Assembly (NCBI GenBank): GCA_948735595.1
Contig: CAPXSA010000002.1
Location: 1 to 64,000 of the forward strand
Source: an uncultured Clostridia bacterium
Lineage (GTDB): Bacteria; Bacillota; Clostridia; TANB77; CAG-508
DNA: 64,000 nt
Direction of reading: 5' to 3'
Part shown: positions 45,260 to 54,222 of the stretch, piece after piece
Layout: every line of letters begins with the position of its first letter
How positions within the stretch are numbered: the first letter of the stretch is position 1
The notes under the pieces: model-generated
Databases searched by the model: none
The model's input: only the letters and a program-made list of their open reading frames with translations
What the model was told of the DNA's origin: nothing
Made by a program: the position numbers and the translations under genes

Positions 45260-45534
45260 GCATTTTCAAGTGTTATTCTATTATTCATAACAGCACAATT
45301 AATTAGATAATATAAATTATCTTTGCAAGTACTATCTTCATGTTCTATGATTTCGTCTAATATATAGTTAGGAATAGCAAAATCAAAGCGAGATTGTATC
45401 TTACTTGCTTTTTGCTTCCATATTTTAACTTCTTCAGGCATTTCTATATGAATAGATGAATTTGTATTAAACAATAAAGTATCTTCAAACTCCTCTAAGC
45501 GAGAAGAAAATGTTTTTTTAAACTCTTTTGTCAT
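45235..45534 (-). CDS. Hypothetical protein
   Basis: A 99-residue charged, mostly helical protein (KKTFSSRLEEFEDTLLFNTN). No family recognised and no membrane segment. It lies between tmRNA and an XRE regulator, on the regulator's strand. AT-rich codons. Could be part of an integrated accessory segment next to tmRNA, but no integrase is visible. Confidence 0.5.
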   Translation of the reverse strand: MTKEFKKTFSSRLEEFEDTLLFNTNSSIHIEMPEEVKIWKQKASKIQSRFDFAIPNYILDEIIEHEDSTCKDNLYYLINCAVMNNRITLENAKRIREIY

Positions 45535-45634
45535 ATGTATATGTCCTTTTATAAAATATAATATAATATATTTTATAAGAAGAACAATCCAATGTCAATA
45601 TAAAAATTTCAAAACAAATAAATATATTCGAAAT

Positions 45635-45949
45635 TTATTTACTCTTTAGAAATAAGACTAACTTTTGCAACGCCTCACAACCAACCTCTATTTGTTCATT
45701 AGAAAATTCTGATAAAATTGTTTTTGTGTTGTTAATAATATCATTATCTTTACCAAATAAGATATAATCAGCTGACAAATTGGTTATATCACAAAGAATT
45801 TTTAATTTTTCTATGGATAAATAGCTTTTGCCATGTTCAACGACGCCTAAATATTGACCAGAAATTCCAAGCAATTTAGCAAACTTTTCTTTCGTCATAC
45901 CCATATTTTCTCTAATTTGTCTAATTCTTTTTCCTACTTCTTCTTTCAT
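45635..45949 (-). CDS. XRE-type transcription regulator
   Basis: A 104-residue protein with an N-terminal helix-turn-helix (VGKRIRQIRENMGMTKEKFA, LLGISGQYLGVVEHGKSYLS) and a helical C-terminal part. I chose ATG 45949 after GAGGAG; a GTG at 45961 overlaps that site. It is divergent from the Spo0A-like gene and may control it. Confidence 0.85.
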   Translation of the reverse strand: MKEEVGKRIRQIRENMGMTKEKFAKLLGISGQYLGVVEHGKSYLSIEKLKILCDITNLSADYILFGKDNDIINNTKTILSEFSNEQIEVGCEALQKLVLFLKSK

Positions 45950-46098
45950 CAGTAAATCCACTCCTCGTAAATCTTTATATATAAGTTATTCTAGACGATT
46001 AGATAAACATAAAAATGAATATAAATAATATTAAAATGTGGAAAGATATTACAAATTATGATATTATATGACCATAAATTTTTAACGGAGGAAGAAAA

Positions 46099-46881
46099 AT
46101 GTCAAGTGCACCAATAAAAATATTATTAGTAGAAGATGACATAGATGAATGCAATAGATATAAAGTTATTAGTGATAAAAGAAGTGACATCAATTTAGTA
46201 GCAGTTACAAATTCATCCACTAAAGCGATTGAATATTTAAAATACTATAAACCAGATGCTGTAATTCTAGATTTAGAATTGAATAAAGGTGAAGGTAGTG
46301 GTTTTGAATTTATTGAAAACATGGCGAAACAAAGTGTAACGAAAAGACCTAACATTGTTGTAACTACTAATGTATGTTCTGACTCTGTATATGATTTTTG
46401 TCATAAGAACAAAATAGATTTTATCTTTTATAAGAAACAAGTAAATTATTCACAAGAAAAAATTTTGAATACCTTACTGCTATTAAGTGGCTATGAGAAT
46501 GAGAAAACAGTGGAATATGAAGTAGATGAAAAAGTAGAAGAAGACAAGATTATAGATAAAATTAATAAGGAACTAGAATTAATTGGAATTAGTTCACATT
46601 TGCAAGGTAAGAAATATTTATGTGATGCTATTTATTTTGTTATTAAAAATGATGCAAGAGATACCAAAATATCAATTATTCAACATCTGGTAGGCAAATA
46701 CAAAAAGTCAAACAGTACGATTAGTAGGGCTATGCAAAATGCAATATTACATGCTTGGAGAATATCATCATTAGAAGATTTAACAACTCATTATACTGCA
46801 AGAATCAATTATGAAACTGGTGTGCCAACTCCTACAGAATTAATTTATTATTATGCAGACAAAATAAAGAAGGAAGTATAA
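46099..46881 (+). CDS. Spo0A-like response regulator
   Basis: A 260-residue protein. The receiver domain (residues 7-130) has the acidic pair EDD, phospho-Asp in AVILDLELN and a late Lys in YKKQ. The C-terminal domain (155-258) matches the Spo0A DNA-binding fold (INKELELIGISSHLQGKKYL; NSTISRAMQNAILHAWR). Divergence suggests a paralogue, not the main Spo0A. The next genes encode a peptide and a GHKL sensor kinase. AGGAGGAAG precedes it. Confidence 0.85.
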   Translation: MSSAPIKILLVEDDIDECNRYKVISDKRSDINLVAVTNSSTKAIEYLKYYKPDAVILDLELNKGEGSGFEFIENMAKQSVTKRPNIVVTTNVCSDSVYDFCHKNKIDFIFYKKQVNYSQEKILNTLLLLSGYENEKTVEYEVDEKVEEDKIIDKINKELELIGISSHLQGKKYLCDAIYFVIKNDARDTKISIIQHLVGKYKKSNSTISRAMQNAILHAWRISSLEDLTTHYTARINYETGVPTPTELIYYYADKIKKEV

Positions 46882-46981
46882 AACTAATTACTCCTAGCGT
46901 TATATTTTAGAAAAAGTAAGAAAATTGTCATTTTATGTCATAAAAAATAATGGAATGCAACAGAAAAACACCTCTGAATAT

Positions 46982-47016
46982 CATGTATACAATCACGTAT
47001 ACATGGTATTTTTTTA
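46982..47016 (+). terminator. Palindrome with T-tract between regulator and peptide gene
   Basis: CATGTATAC, loop AATCAC, GTATACATG, then GTATTTTTTT. Could terminate the regulator transcript or serve as an operator, since it lies 35 bases before the peptide gene's binding site. Confidence 0.55.
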
Positions 47017-47049
47017 TTGTAAATATAAGCACACAGGGGAGGTGATAGT

Positions 47050-47100
47050 ATGAGTTTTTGGGAGTGGTTATTAAAATGGATTGGCGGATCAGGAAAATAA
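47050..47100 (+). CDS. 16-residue Trp-rich peptide, candidate signal
   Basis: The frame reads MSFWEWLLKWIGGSGK and stop. GGGGAGGTGAT (47035-47045) ahead of the ATG is close to a perfect complement of the 16S 3' end, so the peptide should be strongly translated. Three Trp and a GG near the end give an amphipathic peptide. It lies between a Spo0A-like regulator and an AgrC-like kinase, where autoinducer peptide genes are found. No AgrB-like processing gene is nearby. A leaderless signal or a small membrane-active peptide are both possible. Confidence 0.55.
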   Translation: MSFWEWLLKWIGGSGK

Positions 47101-47204
47101 TAAAAACGCAGTTTGTAGTAATCAAAATAATACAATGAAATAAAAGTATTATATTGATTGCTACATTTTTTTTATATATAATTATATTCAAAAGGGAGAA
47201 AGCA

Positions 47205-48707
47205 ATGAATTTACAGATAAATACAATTGTAAATTTTATGAAATTATTTATACTAAATTTATATGTATATTTAGTATTCATGAAAATTATTAATAATACA
47301 AAATATAGCATAAGAAAGGTAAATTTAGTAGTAATATCAAATTTTATATTAAGCATGATAACAGTATATATTGATACTTATATAGATTTTTTTCTATCAA
47401 TAGTATTTTTAATTGTAATCTATAGTGGACTAATAGGTATAATTTATAAGATAAAACTTGGATATTCATTTATAGTTAATTTGATTTCTTATGCAATATG
47501 CATGGTTTTATATGTAATAAGTATAATAATCAATTTTATTCCATATAGAATATGTTCTGAAGTCTTTCATATAGATAATGACTATCTAACACTATTCTTG
47601 TTGCTAATGGTATTGTCCATTTTGTTATATGGATTTTTCAAGATTAAAAGATTTAAAAACGGATTTGATTTTTTGAAAATAAAATTAAATAATGATTATA
47701 CAGATATTATTGTAATGAATATTAGTACAATAATCATATTAATATATAGTTCGCTTGGAAGCTTTGTAAGAATTAATTTTGAAAAACTAACAAGAAATTT
47801 ATTTATTTCATTTAGTATTATAGCAATTATTATGATTATAACGATCCAAAAAACTCTCACTATGTACTATAAACAAAAACTATTAAAGCAAACTATGAAA
47901 GATTACGAAAGAGAGTTAGTAGAAAAGAATAAAGAAATAGAAAGACTGAAAAGTGAGAAATTTAATATCAGTAAAATTACACATGAATTTTATAACAGAC
48001 AAAAAGCATTAGAAAAATCTGTAAAAGATAAATTAAGTAATATGGAAACAGCAGAAGAGTTAGGTGCTATTAATAGAATACAAGATTTAACAAAAGAATA
48101 TTCACAAAAACTAGAAGCAATGAAAAGTCTAACCACATTGCCTTTGACAGAAATTCCTGAAATAGATGATATGTTCAAATATATGCAAACAGAATGTGAT
48201 AAAAATAAGATTGAATTTAAGTTAAAGATAGTGGGAGATATGTTTTATTTAGTAAATCATATTATTCCTAAGAACAAGCTTGCAACAATGATAGGTGACC
48301 ACATTAGAGATGCCATTATTGCTATTAATTCTAGTAAAACAACTGATAGAGAAATATTTGTAATATTGGGAATCAAAGATAGAAAATATGAATTGTGCAT
48401 TTATGACACAGGAATAGAATTTGAAATAGATACTTTATTGAAACTTGGACTAGAGCCGGTTACTACTCACAAAGATACTGGAGGTAGTGGAATAGGATTT
48501 TTAACAACATTTGAAACATTGAATGAAACAAAGGCCAGTTTAATGATTAAAGAATTATCTGATTCAGAAGGAAATCATTATACAAAAGCTGTTATTATTA
48601 GATTTGACAATAAACACCAATATAAGATATATTCTTATAGAGCAAAAGAAATGAAAGAAAAGAATCAAGATAGAAAAATAATAATAGAAGATATAACAAG
48701 TTATTAA
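47205..48707 (+). CDS. AgrC-like GHKL sensor histidine kinase
   Basis: A 500-residue kinase with about six membrane helices (residues 1-215), a coiled coil (KDYERELVEKNKEIERLKSE), a histidine region (ISKITHEFYNRQKAL) and a GHKL ATPase domain ending in the G-box GGSGIGFLTTFE. It resembles quorum-sensing kinases for peptide ligands. ATG 47205 follows AAGGGAG. Likely partner of the upstream regulator and peptide. Confidence 0.85.
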   Translation: MNLQINTIVNFMKLFILNLYVYLVFMKIINNTKYSIRKVNLVVISNFILSMITVYIDTYIDFFLSIVFLIVIYSGLIGIIYKIKLGYSFIVNLISYAICMVLYVISIIINFIPYRICSEVFHIDNDYLTLFLLLMVLSILLYGFFKIKRFKNGFDFLKIKLNNDYTDIIVMNISTIIILIYSSLGSFVRINFEKLTRNLFISFSIIAIIMIITIQKTLTMYYKQKLLKQTMKDYERELVEKNKEIERLKSEKFNISKITHEFYNRQKALEKSVKDKLSNMETAEELGAINRIQDLTKEYSQKLEAMKSLTTLPLTEIPEIDDMFKYMQTECDKNKIEFKLKIVGDMFYLVNHIIPKNKLATMIGDHIRDAIIAINSSKTTDREIFVILGIKDRKYELCIYDTGIEFEIDTLLKLGLEPVTTHKDTGGSGIGFLTTFETLNETKASLMIKELSDSEGNHYTKAVIIRFDNKHQYKIYSYRAKEMKEKNQDRKIIIEDITSY

Positions 48708-48725
48708 GATAATCTTAAAATGCAA

Positions 48726-48756
48726 AGTACAACTCTAATAAAGTTGTATTTTTTTT
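48726..48756 (+). terminator. Terminator after the kinase gene
   Basis: AGTACAACT with AGTTGTA and a T8 run at 48748-48756. Confidence 0.85.
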
Positions 48757-48825
48757 GAATTTATGATATAACAGAAACATAGAATGATGTATTGATGCTT
48801 AAGGGCATCAAGAAAGGAAGAAAAA

Positions 48826-49509
48826 ATGAAAAAATTTGGAAATATTTTATGGGGATTAGTATTTATTGTACTAGGTCTTGTACTAGGCTTAAATGCTATG
48901 GAAATAACTGATATTGATATCTTCTTTAGAGGATGGTGGACCTTATTTATTATTATTCCATGTTTTATAGGGATTTTTAGAGAAAGAGAAAAAATAGGAA
49001 ATTTAATTGGATGTTTAATAGGTGTAGCATTATTACTATGCTGCCAAGGAATTTTGGATTTTGATATGATGTGGAAATTATTGGTACCAACTGTTTTAGT
49101 AGTTGTTGGATTATGCTTTATTTTTAGAGAAGCAATTGGTGGAAAAATCAATCAAGAAATCAAAAACTTAAATGCAAATAAAAAAGGACAAACAGAATAT
49201 TGTGCTACTTTTTCAGGACAGAATTTGAACTTTGATAGACAAGAATTTAAAGGAGCAGACTTTACAGCTGTATTTGGCGGAGTAAAATGTGATTTAAGAA
49301 ATGCGATTATTAACTCAGACCAAGTGATTAATGCTAGTAGCACTTTTGGAGGAATTGATATTTTTGTACCATCTAATGTACAAGTTAAAATCAAATCAAC
49401 TCCAATATTTGGTGGAGTAAATGATAAAGCAAGCCATACCTCAAACCCAGAAGCACCAACTCTATATATTAATGCTACTTGTATATTTGGAGGTGTTGAA
49501 ATAAGATGA
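48826..49509 (+). CDS. LiaF-like membrane protein
   Basis: A 227-residue protein with three to four N-terminal membrane segments (LWGLVFIVLGLVLGLNAMEI) and a C-terminal beta-helix-like domain with repeated FGGV/FGGI (residues 140-227), as in LiaF/YvqF and DUF5668 proteins. LiaF dampens envelope-stress signalling in Bacillus. Overlaps the next gene by four bases. Confidence 0.82.
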   Translation: MKKFGNILWGLVFIVLGLVLGLNAMEITDIDIFFRGWWTLFIIIPCFIGIFREREKIGNLIGCLIGVALLLCCQGILDFDMMWKLLVPTVLVVVGLCFIFREAIGGKINQEIKNLNANKKGQTEYCATFSGQNLNFDRQEFKGADFTAVFGGVKCDLRNAIINSDQVINASSTFGGIDIFVPSNVQVKIKSTPIFGGVNDKASHTSNPEAPTLYINATCIFGGVEIR

Positions 49510-50354
49510 CAACCATACAAAGAATTATTAAATATTGTGCCATTGCTTTTGCTATTTTTATTATAGTTAGCATTATATCATCTATTCTTTTTGGATTAAA
49601 TACCTTTAGTGAAATTTTAGGATTTGCAAGAACAGAAAGAGAGCCAGAGCCTTCCAATAATATAATTCATAATGAAGTGGGAAGAGATGAAAAGGTAGAA
49701 AAGGAATTTGACAATACGCAAATTGCAAAATTAAAAATAGATATTGAGTATGCAACATTAACTATTCAACAAGGTGATAAATTCAAAGTGGCTAGTAATA
49801 CAAGTAACATAGAAGCAAAACAGTCTGAAGATGAAATAGTAATTAGAGAAAAGAATGTAAATTTATTTAGACAAAATAGCCCAAGAAGAATTATTATTAC
49901 TGTTCCAAGAAACACTGTATTAGATACAATTAAAATTGCAGCAGGAGCAGGTGAAATTAAAATTGAAAAACTAGAATGTAAAAAGTTAGATTTAGATATT
50001 GGAGCGGGAAAGACCACGATTCAAGATTTAAATGTTACACAAAAAGCAAAAATCGAAGGTGGAGCAGGAAAAGTAGAAATCCTATCAGGAGAAATTGCAA
50101 ACCTAGATTTAGATATGGGAGTAGGTATGTTTAAAATGGTGTCAAGCTTATTGGGAGATACTAAAATTAATGCAGGAGTAGGAAAATTAGAAGTTACTCT
50201 AAAAAATGGAATTGACAAATATACAATAAAAGCAAATAAAGGAATTGGATCTATTACAATAGATGGAAAAGAAGTATCAGATGGTGCTACTTATGGTAAA
50301 GGAGAAAATAACATTAAAGTAGAAGGCGGAATAGGAAGCATTACTATAAAATAA
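49506..50354 (+). CDS. DUF4097 beta-repeat membrane protein
   Basis: A 282-residue protein with one N-terminal helix (YCAIAFAIFIIVSIISSILF) and a beta-helical DUF4097 domain of GAGxGxI/GVG repeats (ENLIKIAAGAGEIKIEKLE-like spacing; GGAGKVEILSG; GVGKLEVTL). It starts within the LiaF-like gene's stop (ATGA overlap), so the pair is one functional unit, probably envelope stress sensing. Confidence 0.8.
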   Translation: MTTIQRIIKYCAIAFAIFIIVSIISSILFGLNTFSEILGFARTEREPEPSNNIIHNEVGRDEKVEKEFDNTQIAKLKIDIEYATLTIQQGDKFKVASNTSNIEAKQSEDEIVIREKNVNLFRQNSPRRIIITVPRNTVLDTIKIAAGAGEIKIEKLECKKLDLDIGAGKTTIQDLNVTQKAKIEGGAGKVEILSGEIANLDLDMGVGMFKMVSSLLGDTKINAGVGKLEVTLKNGIDKYTIKANKGIGSITIDGKEVSDGATYGKGENNIKVEGGIGSITIK

Positions 50355-50434
50355 AGGACATACAGCATACTTGAACTAAAAAGTATGTTGTATTATTTTA
50401 TATTTTATGATATAAAATAAAGAAATACGAACTA

Positions 50435-50467
50435 ACAAATTCTAAAAGCAAAGCTTTAAGAATTTGT
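50435..50467 (+). repeat. AT-rich palindrome, family R6, copy b
   Basis: ACAAATTCTAAAAGCAAAGC then TTTAAGAATTTGT is the reverse complement of 23969-24002 with only one or two differences. Confidence 0.65.
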
Positions 50468-50544
50468 AACGTTTCGCATAACTCTCTTCTACGTCATTAC
50501 ACTTACGTGTAATTCCTAGAATATAGAAAAAAGGAAATAAAAGG

Positions 50545-51385
50545 ATGATTAATCTATTATTAAGTGGAAATGAAAAAGTATTTGATGGAGCATTAACACA
50601 ATTAATTTCTATCAAGAATAGAACAAAAGAGCCTGTTCACTGTTATATTTTTACAATGGACGCTACTAGAATAAAGCCAGAATATACGGCGATTCGAGAT
50701 GAGCAAATTGATTTCTTAAATCAAGTAGTAAAAGCAAAAGATGAAAGAAATCAAGTAACAAAAGTGGATGTAACAGATTTGTATGAGCAAGAGTTCAAAG
50801 GTTGTCCTAATGAAGGAGCCTATTGTACGCCATATACTTTGTTGAGGCTTTTAGCAGATAAAATAGCAGAAGTTCCAGACAAGTTACTTTATTTAGATAT
50901 TGATATGATGGTAGCTGATGATTTATCTAAGCTATATGATATTGATGTTTCAGAATATGAGTATGCAGCAGTAAGAGAAAAATATCGGTTGTTGGTTTGT
51001 TAGACCAGATTACATTAATGCAGGTATGCTACTCATGAATATGAAAAAAATAAAGGAAACTGGACTTTTAGAAAAAGCCAGAGAAAAAATCAAAACAAAG
51101 AAAATGCTATTTGCAGACCAAGATGCAGTGTTTAGGTCTACTACTAAAAAGAAATTACTTCCACGCATTTATAATGAACAATCTAAATTCAATAAAGAAG
51201 ATACAGTCATTTGCCATTTTTGCAAGAGATTAATGTATAGACCATATCCACATACAGAAAATATTAAGCAATGGCATATTGATAAAGTACATAGTGTATA
51301 TAAGTGCCATGTATTTGATAGCGATTTAGAAGAGTATTTAAAGCTAAAAGAGAAATTTGAACAAAAAGAACTCATAACAAAGTAG
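50545..51385 (+). CDS. GT8 family glycosyltransferase, read through one CGG +1 site
   Basis: A 279-residue glycosyltransferase once recoded. Frame 0: INLLLSGNEKVFDGALTQLI, then the metal-binding DxD region LYLDIDMMVADDLSKLYD and AAVREKY. At codon 148 (50986-50988) CGG leads into the +1 frame, G-CWFVRPDYINAGMLLMNM, the GT8 segment after the DxD. The C-terminal part has HFCKRLMYRPYP. It transfers a hexose from a nucleotide sugar; acceptor unknown. It is followed 12 bases later by a GT8-acyltransferase fusion. Confidence 0.93.
50986..50988 (+). other. CGG +1 recoding site in the GT8 gene
   Basis: Context AAA TAT CGG TTG; +1 reading gives Lys-Tyr-Gly(GGT)-Cys-Trp. In-frame codon 148. Confidence 0.92.
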
Positions 51386-51397
51386 GGAGAAAATAAG

Positions 51398-53296
51398 ATG
51401 GAGAATAATTTAGAAGTAATACCGATTTTTTATGCGGTAGATGATGGATATGTACCGTTTTTTGCAGTGTCTATCCATTCATTGATAGAAAATAGTTCGA
51501 AAGAATATTATTATGCAATTAAGGTGTTATACACTAATATTTGTGAAGAGAACAAAAAGAAGATTCTAAAATATGAAAGAGATAATGTCAAAATAGAGTT
51601 TGTAGATTTGAACTATTATATCGAAGAGATTAAGGACAAATTATTTACACGTGACTATTACACAAAGACAACCTATTTTAGATTATTTATTCCAAACATC
51701 TATCCACAATACAATAAAGTTATCTACTTAGATAGCGATACAGTATTATTAGGAGATGTAGCAGAGTTATATCTCCAAGATATGGGTAGTAATTTAGTGG
51801 CAGTTGTACCAGATGATATTATTCAAAATGAAGAGATTTTCCAAGAATATGTAGAAAAGGTAGTTGGAGTAGCAGATTACAGAAAGTACTTTAATGCAGG
51901 TGTTTTGGTCATGAACTTAGATGAAATGCGTAAATCTAAGTTTCAAGAAAAATTCTTGTATTTATTAGAAACAGTAAAATTTGCAGTTGTACAAGACCAA
52001 GACTACTTGAATAGATTATGTAAGGGAAGAACTAAAATACTAGAGAATGGTTGGAACAGGATGCCTGTGCCAAATAACAAAACAAAAGTAGAAAAATTAA
52101 ATCTAATCCATTATAATCTAAACTATAAACCATGGCATTATGATGGTATTGTATATGAAGAGTATTTTTGGCAATATGCTGAAAAAACCGAATATTATGA
52201 GGATATTAAAAATATCAAGGACAATTATTCAGAAGAAGAACGTTTTAGAGATAGAGAACAATACGAAAATTTGAAAGCTTTAGCAAAGAAAGAATCTGAC
52301 TGTGTGGGTGATGATAGAATTCCCAAAAGGAAGTTAGACGAAATTAATGAAAATACAAAAAGATGGACGCTAAAGACTTTATTAAAACGAGATAATAGTA
52401 CATTAGAAGCAATATTAGAAGATAGAGAAGAAGGGTTAAATGAAAAACATCAAGAAAGATTAAATGTCTTAAAAAGAATTGAAGATATGGAAAGACAGGG
52501 AATTTTCGATATTGACGCAGAAGAAGACCCACCAACTATTACTTTAACAGCAGACAATGTAGATTATTTAAACAAGAAAAGTAGTAATAAAATCAAAACG
52601 AAATTTGCTAATAAAATAGGAGAACACTTTTTAGATAGTTTACTAAAAAACAAAAAATTAATTATTAAAGATGTGCAAGGAATAGAAAACTTACAAAATA
52701 TTGAAACAGGTGCTATCCTTACGTGCAATCACTTTAATCCTTATGATAGTTTTGCAATTGAAGAAGTATGCAGGCGTGCAGGACAGCTAAAGAAAAGAAA
52801 ATTATATAAAATTATTCGTGAAGGAAATTATACTAACTTTTCGGGATTATATGGTTTCTTTTTTAGACATTGTGATACTTTGCCATTAAGTTCTAGCAAT
52901 GAAACTATGATGGAATTTATAAAAGCAGTAGATACCATTTTACAAAGAAAAGACTTTATTTTGATTTATCCAGAGCAAAGTATGTGGTGGAATTATCGTA
53001 AACCAAAGCCATTAAAAAATGGAGCATTTAAGCTAGCTAGCAAAAATAATGTGCCAATTATTCCAATTTTTATTACCATGGAAGATAGCGACATTATGGG
53101 AGAAGATGATTTCCCAGTACAACAATATATTATTCATATTGAAAAGCCAATTTATCCAAATAGTGAGTTATCAGATAAAGAAAATGTGGTACAAATGAAA
53201 GAACAAAATGCCACAATTTGGAAAAGAGTATATGAGGATTTTTACAAAGTTCCATTAGAATATACTACTGAGAAGAAAGAGATAGATGTTATTTAA
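51398..53296 (+). CDS. Fused GT8 glycosyltransferase and PlsC-type acyltransferase
   Basis: A 632-residue two-enzyme protein. Residues 1-285 form a GT8 domain (PIFYAVDDGYVPFFAVSIHS; VIYLDSDTVLLGDVAELY with DxD; HYNLNYKPWHYDG). Residues 285-390 are a charged linker. Residues 390-620 are a lysophospholipid-type acyltransferase (CNHFNPYDSFAI with HX4D; LIYPEQSMWWNYRKPKPLKN). The pairing suggests glycosylation and acylation of one envelope product. Neighbours include a second acyltransferase. Confidence 0.92.
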   Translation: MENNLEVIPIFYAVDDGYVPFFAVSIHSLIENSSKEYYYAIKVLYTNICEENKKKILKYERDNVKIEFVDLNYYIEEIKDKLFTRDYYTKTTYFRLFIPNIYPQYNKVIYLDSDTVLLGDVAELYLQDMGSNLVAVVPDDIIQNEEIFQEYVEKVVGVADYRKYFNAGVLVMNLDEMRKSKFQEKFLYLLETVKFAVVQDQDYLNRLCKGRTKILENGWNRMPVPNNKTKVEKLNLIHYNLNYKPWHYDGIVYEEYFWQYAEKTEYYEDIKNIKDNYSEEERFRDREQYENLKALAKKESDCVGDDRIPKRKLDEINENTKRWTLKTLLKRDNSTLEAILEDREEGLNEKHQERLNVLKRIEDMERQGIFDIDAEEDPPTITLTADNVDYLNKKSSNKIKTKFANKIGEHFLDSLLKNKKLIIKDVQGIENLQNIETGAILTCNHFNPYDSFAIEEVCRRAGQLKKRKLYKIIREGNYTNFSGLYGFFFRHCDTLPLSSSNETMMEFIKAVDTILQRKDFILIYPEQSMWWNYRKPKPLKNGAFKLASKNNVPIIPIFITMEDSDIMGEDDFPVQQYIIHIEKPIYPNSELSDKENVVQMKEQNATIWKRVYEDFYKVPLEYTTEKKEIDVI

Positions 53297-53415
53297 TAAG
53301 TCTATTTTGTACTAGTTTTCTTGTTTTTCAAATGCCCGTTGCAGTCAACAAAATCAAAGAAGAAAGTCAGAACGGTACCTTTCAAAACTGCGAAAACTAG
53401 TACGAAATAGACTTA
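53297..53415 (+). repeat. Pseudoknot-capable structured element, family R3, copy b
   Basis: Outer arms TAAGTCTATTTTGTACTAGT and ACTAGTACGAAATAGACTTA pair along their length with only one G-U, and the pairing extends inward by TTTTC/GAAAA. The core matches 22963-23070 at almost every base except a short loop. See copy a. Confidence 0.78.
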
Positions 53416-53433
53416 AAAAGATAAAAAAGAAAG

Positions 53434-54222
53434 ATGAGTATGAAACAAGAACGAGTAATTTACTACAAAGATGAACTAAATGAGGAATTTTCAAGAGCAA
53501 AAATAACACCTAGAGTAATCGATGAAAACTATTGTTATTTACATCGAAATCCATTGTGGAATTTTTGCTCTTTTGTGGTGCAAAATATTTTAAGTATGCC
53601 TATTAAAGTGGGATATAATAAACTAAAATTGCATATGAAATATATAGGAAAAGAAAAGCTAAAACCATACAAGAAGCAAGGATATTTTATCTATGGAAAT
53701 CATACACAAGATTTTGCAGATACGTTTATTCCAAGTGTAGCAATGTATCCCAAAAGAAACTTTTTTATTGTTAATCCAGAGAATATTTCTATGAAAGGGC
53801 TAGAACATTTAGTAGAAATGCTAGGAGCGATACCTGTTCCGGGAAATAAGCAGGCAATGAAGAATTTTTTAGAAACGGTTAATAAAAGAATTGCGCAAGG
53901 ATATGCTATTACCATTTATCCAGAAGCACATATCTGGCCATATTATACCAAGATTAGACCATTTAAAGCGGTTTCTTTTGAATATCCTGTGAAACTAAAA
54001 ACACCAGTATTTTGCTTTACCAATACTTATCAAAAATATGGAAAAAAGGGGGATAAAGTACAAATTGTCAGCTATATTGATGGACCATTTTTTCTAGATG
54101 AAACTTTAACAGCAAAAGAGGCAAAGCAAAAACTAAGAGATGAAGTATATAACTGTATGGTGGAGAAAAGTAAAAATAGTAATGTAGAGGTGATTAGGTA
54201 TGTTAACATTAAAGAACATTAA
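53434..54222 (+). CDS. PlsC-like acyltransferase
   Basis: A 262-residue acyltransferase with YGNHTQDFADTFIP near residue 90 and the donor-site YPEAHIWPYYTKIRPFK near 170. It is similar in type to the C-terminal half of the preceding fusion. Its end overlaps the start of the ABC transporter by 23 bases, so the two are coupled. Confidence 0.88.
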   Translation: MSMKQERVIYYKDELNEEFSRAKITPRVIDENYCYLHRNPLWNFCSFVVQNILSMPIKVGYNKLKLHMKYIGKEKLKPYKKQGYFIYGNHTQDFADTFIPSVAMYPKRNFFIVNPENISMKGLEHLVEMLGAIPVPGNKQAMKNFLETVNKRIAQGYAITIYPEAHIWPYYTKIRPFKAVSFEYPVKLKTPVFCFTNTYQKYGKKGDKVQIVSYIDGPFFLDETLTAKEAKQKLRDEVYNCMVEKSKNSNVEVIRYVNIKEH

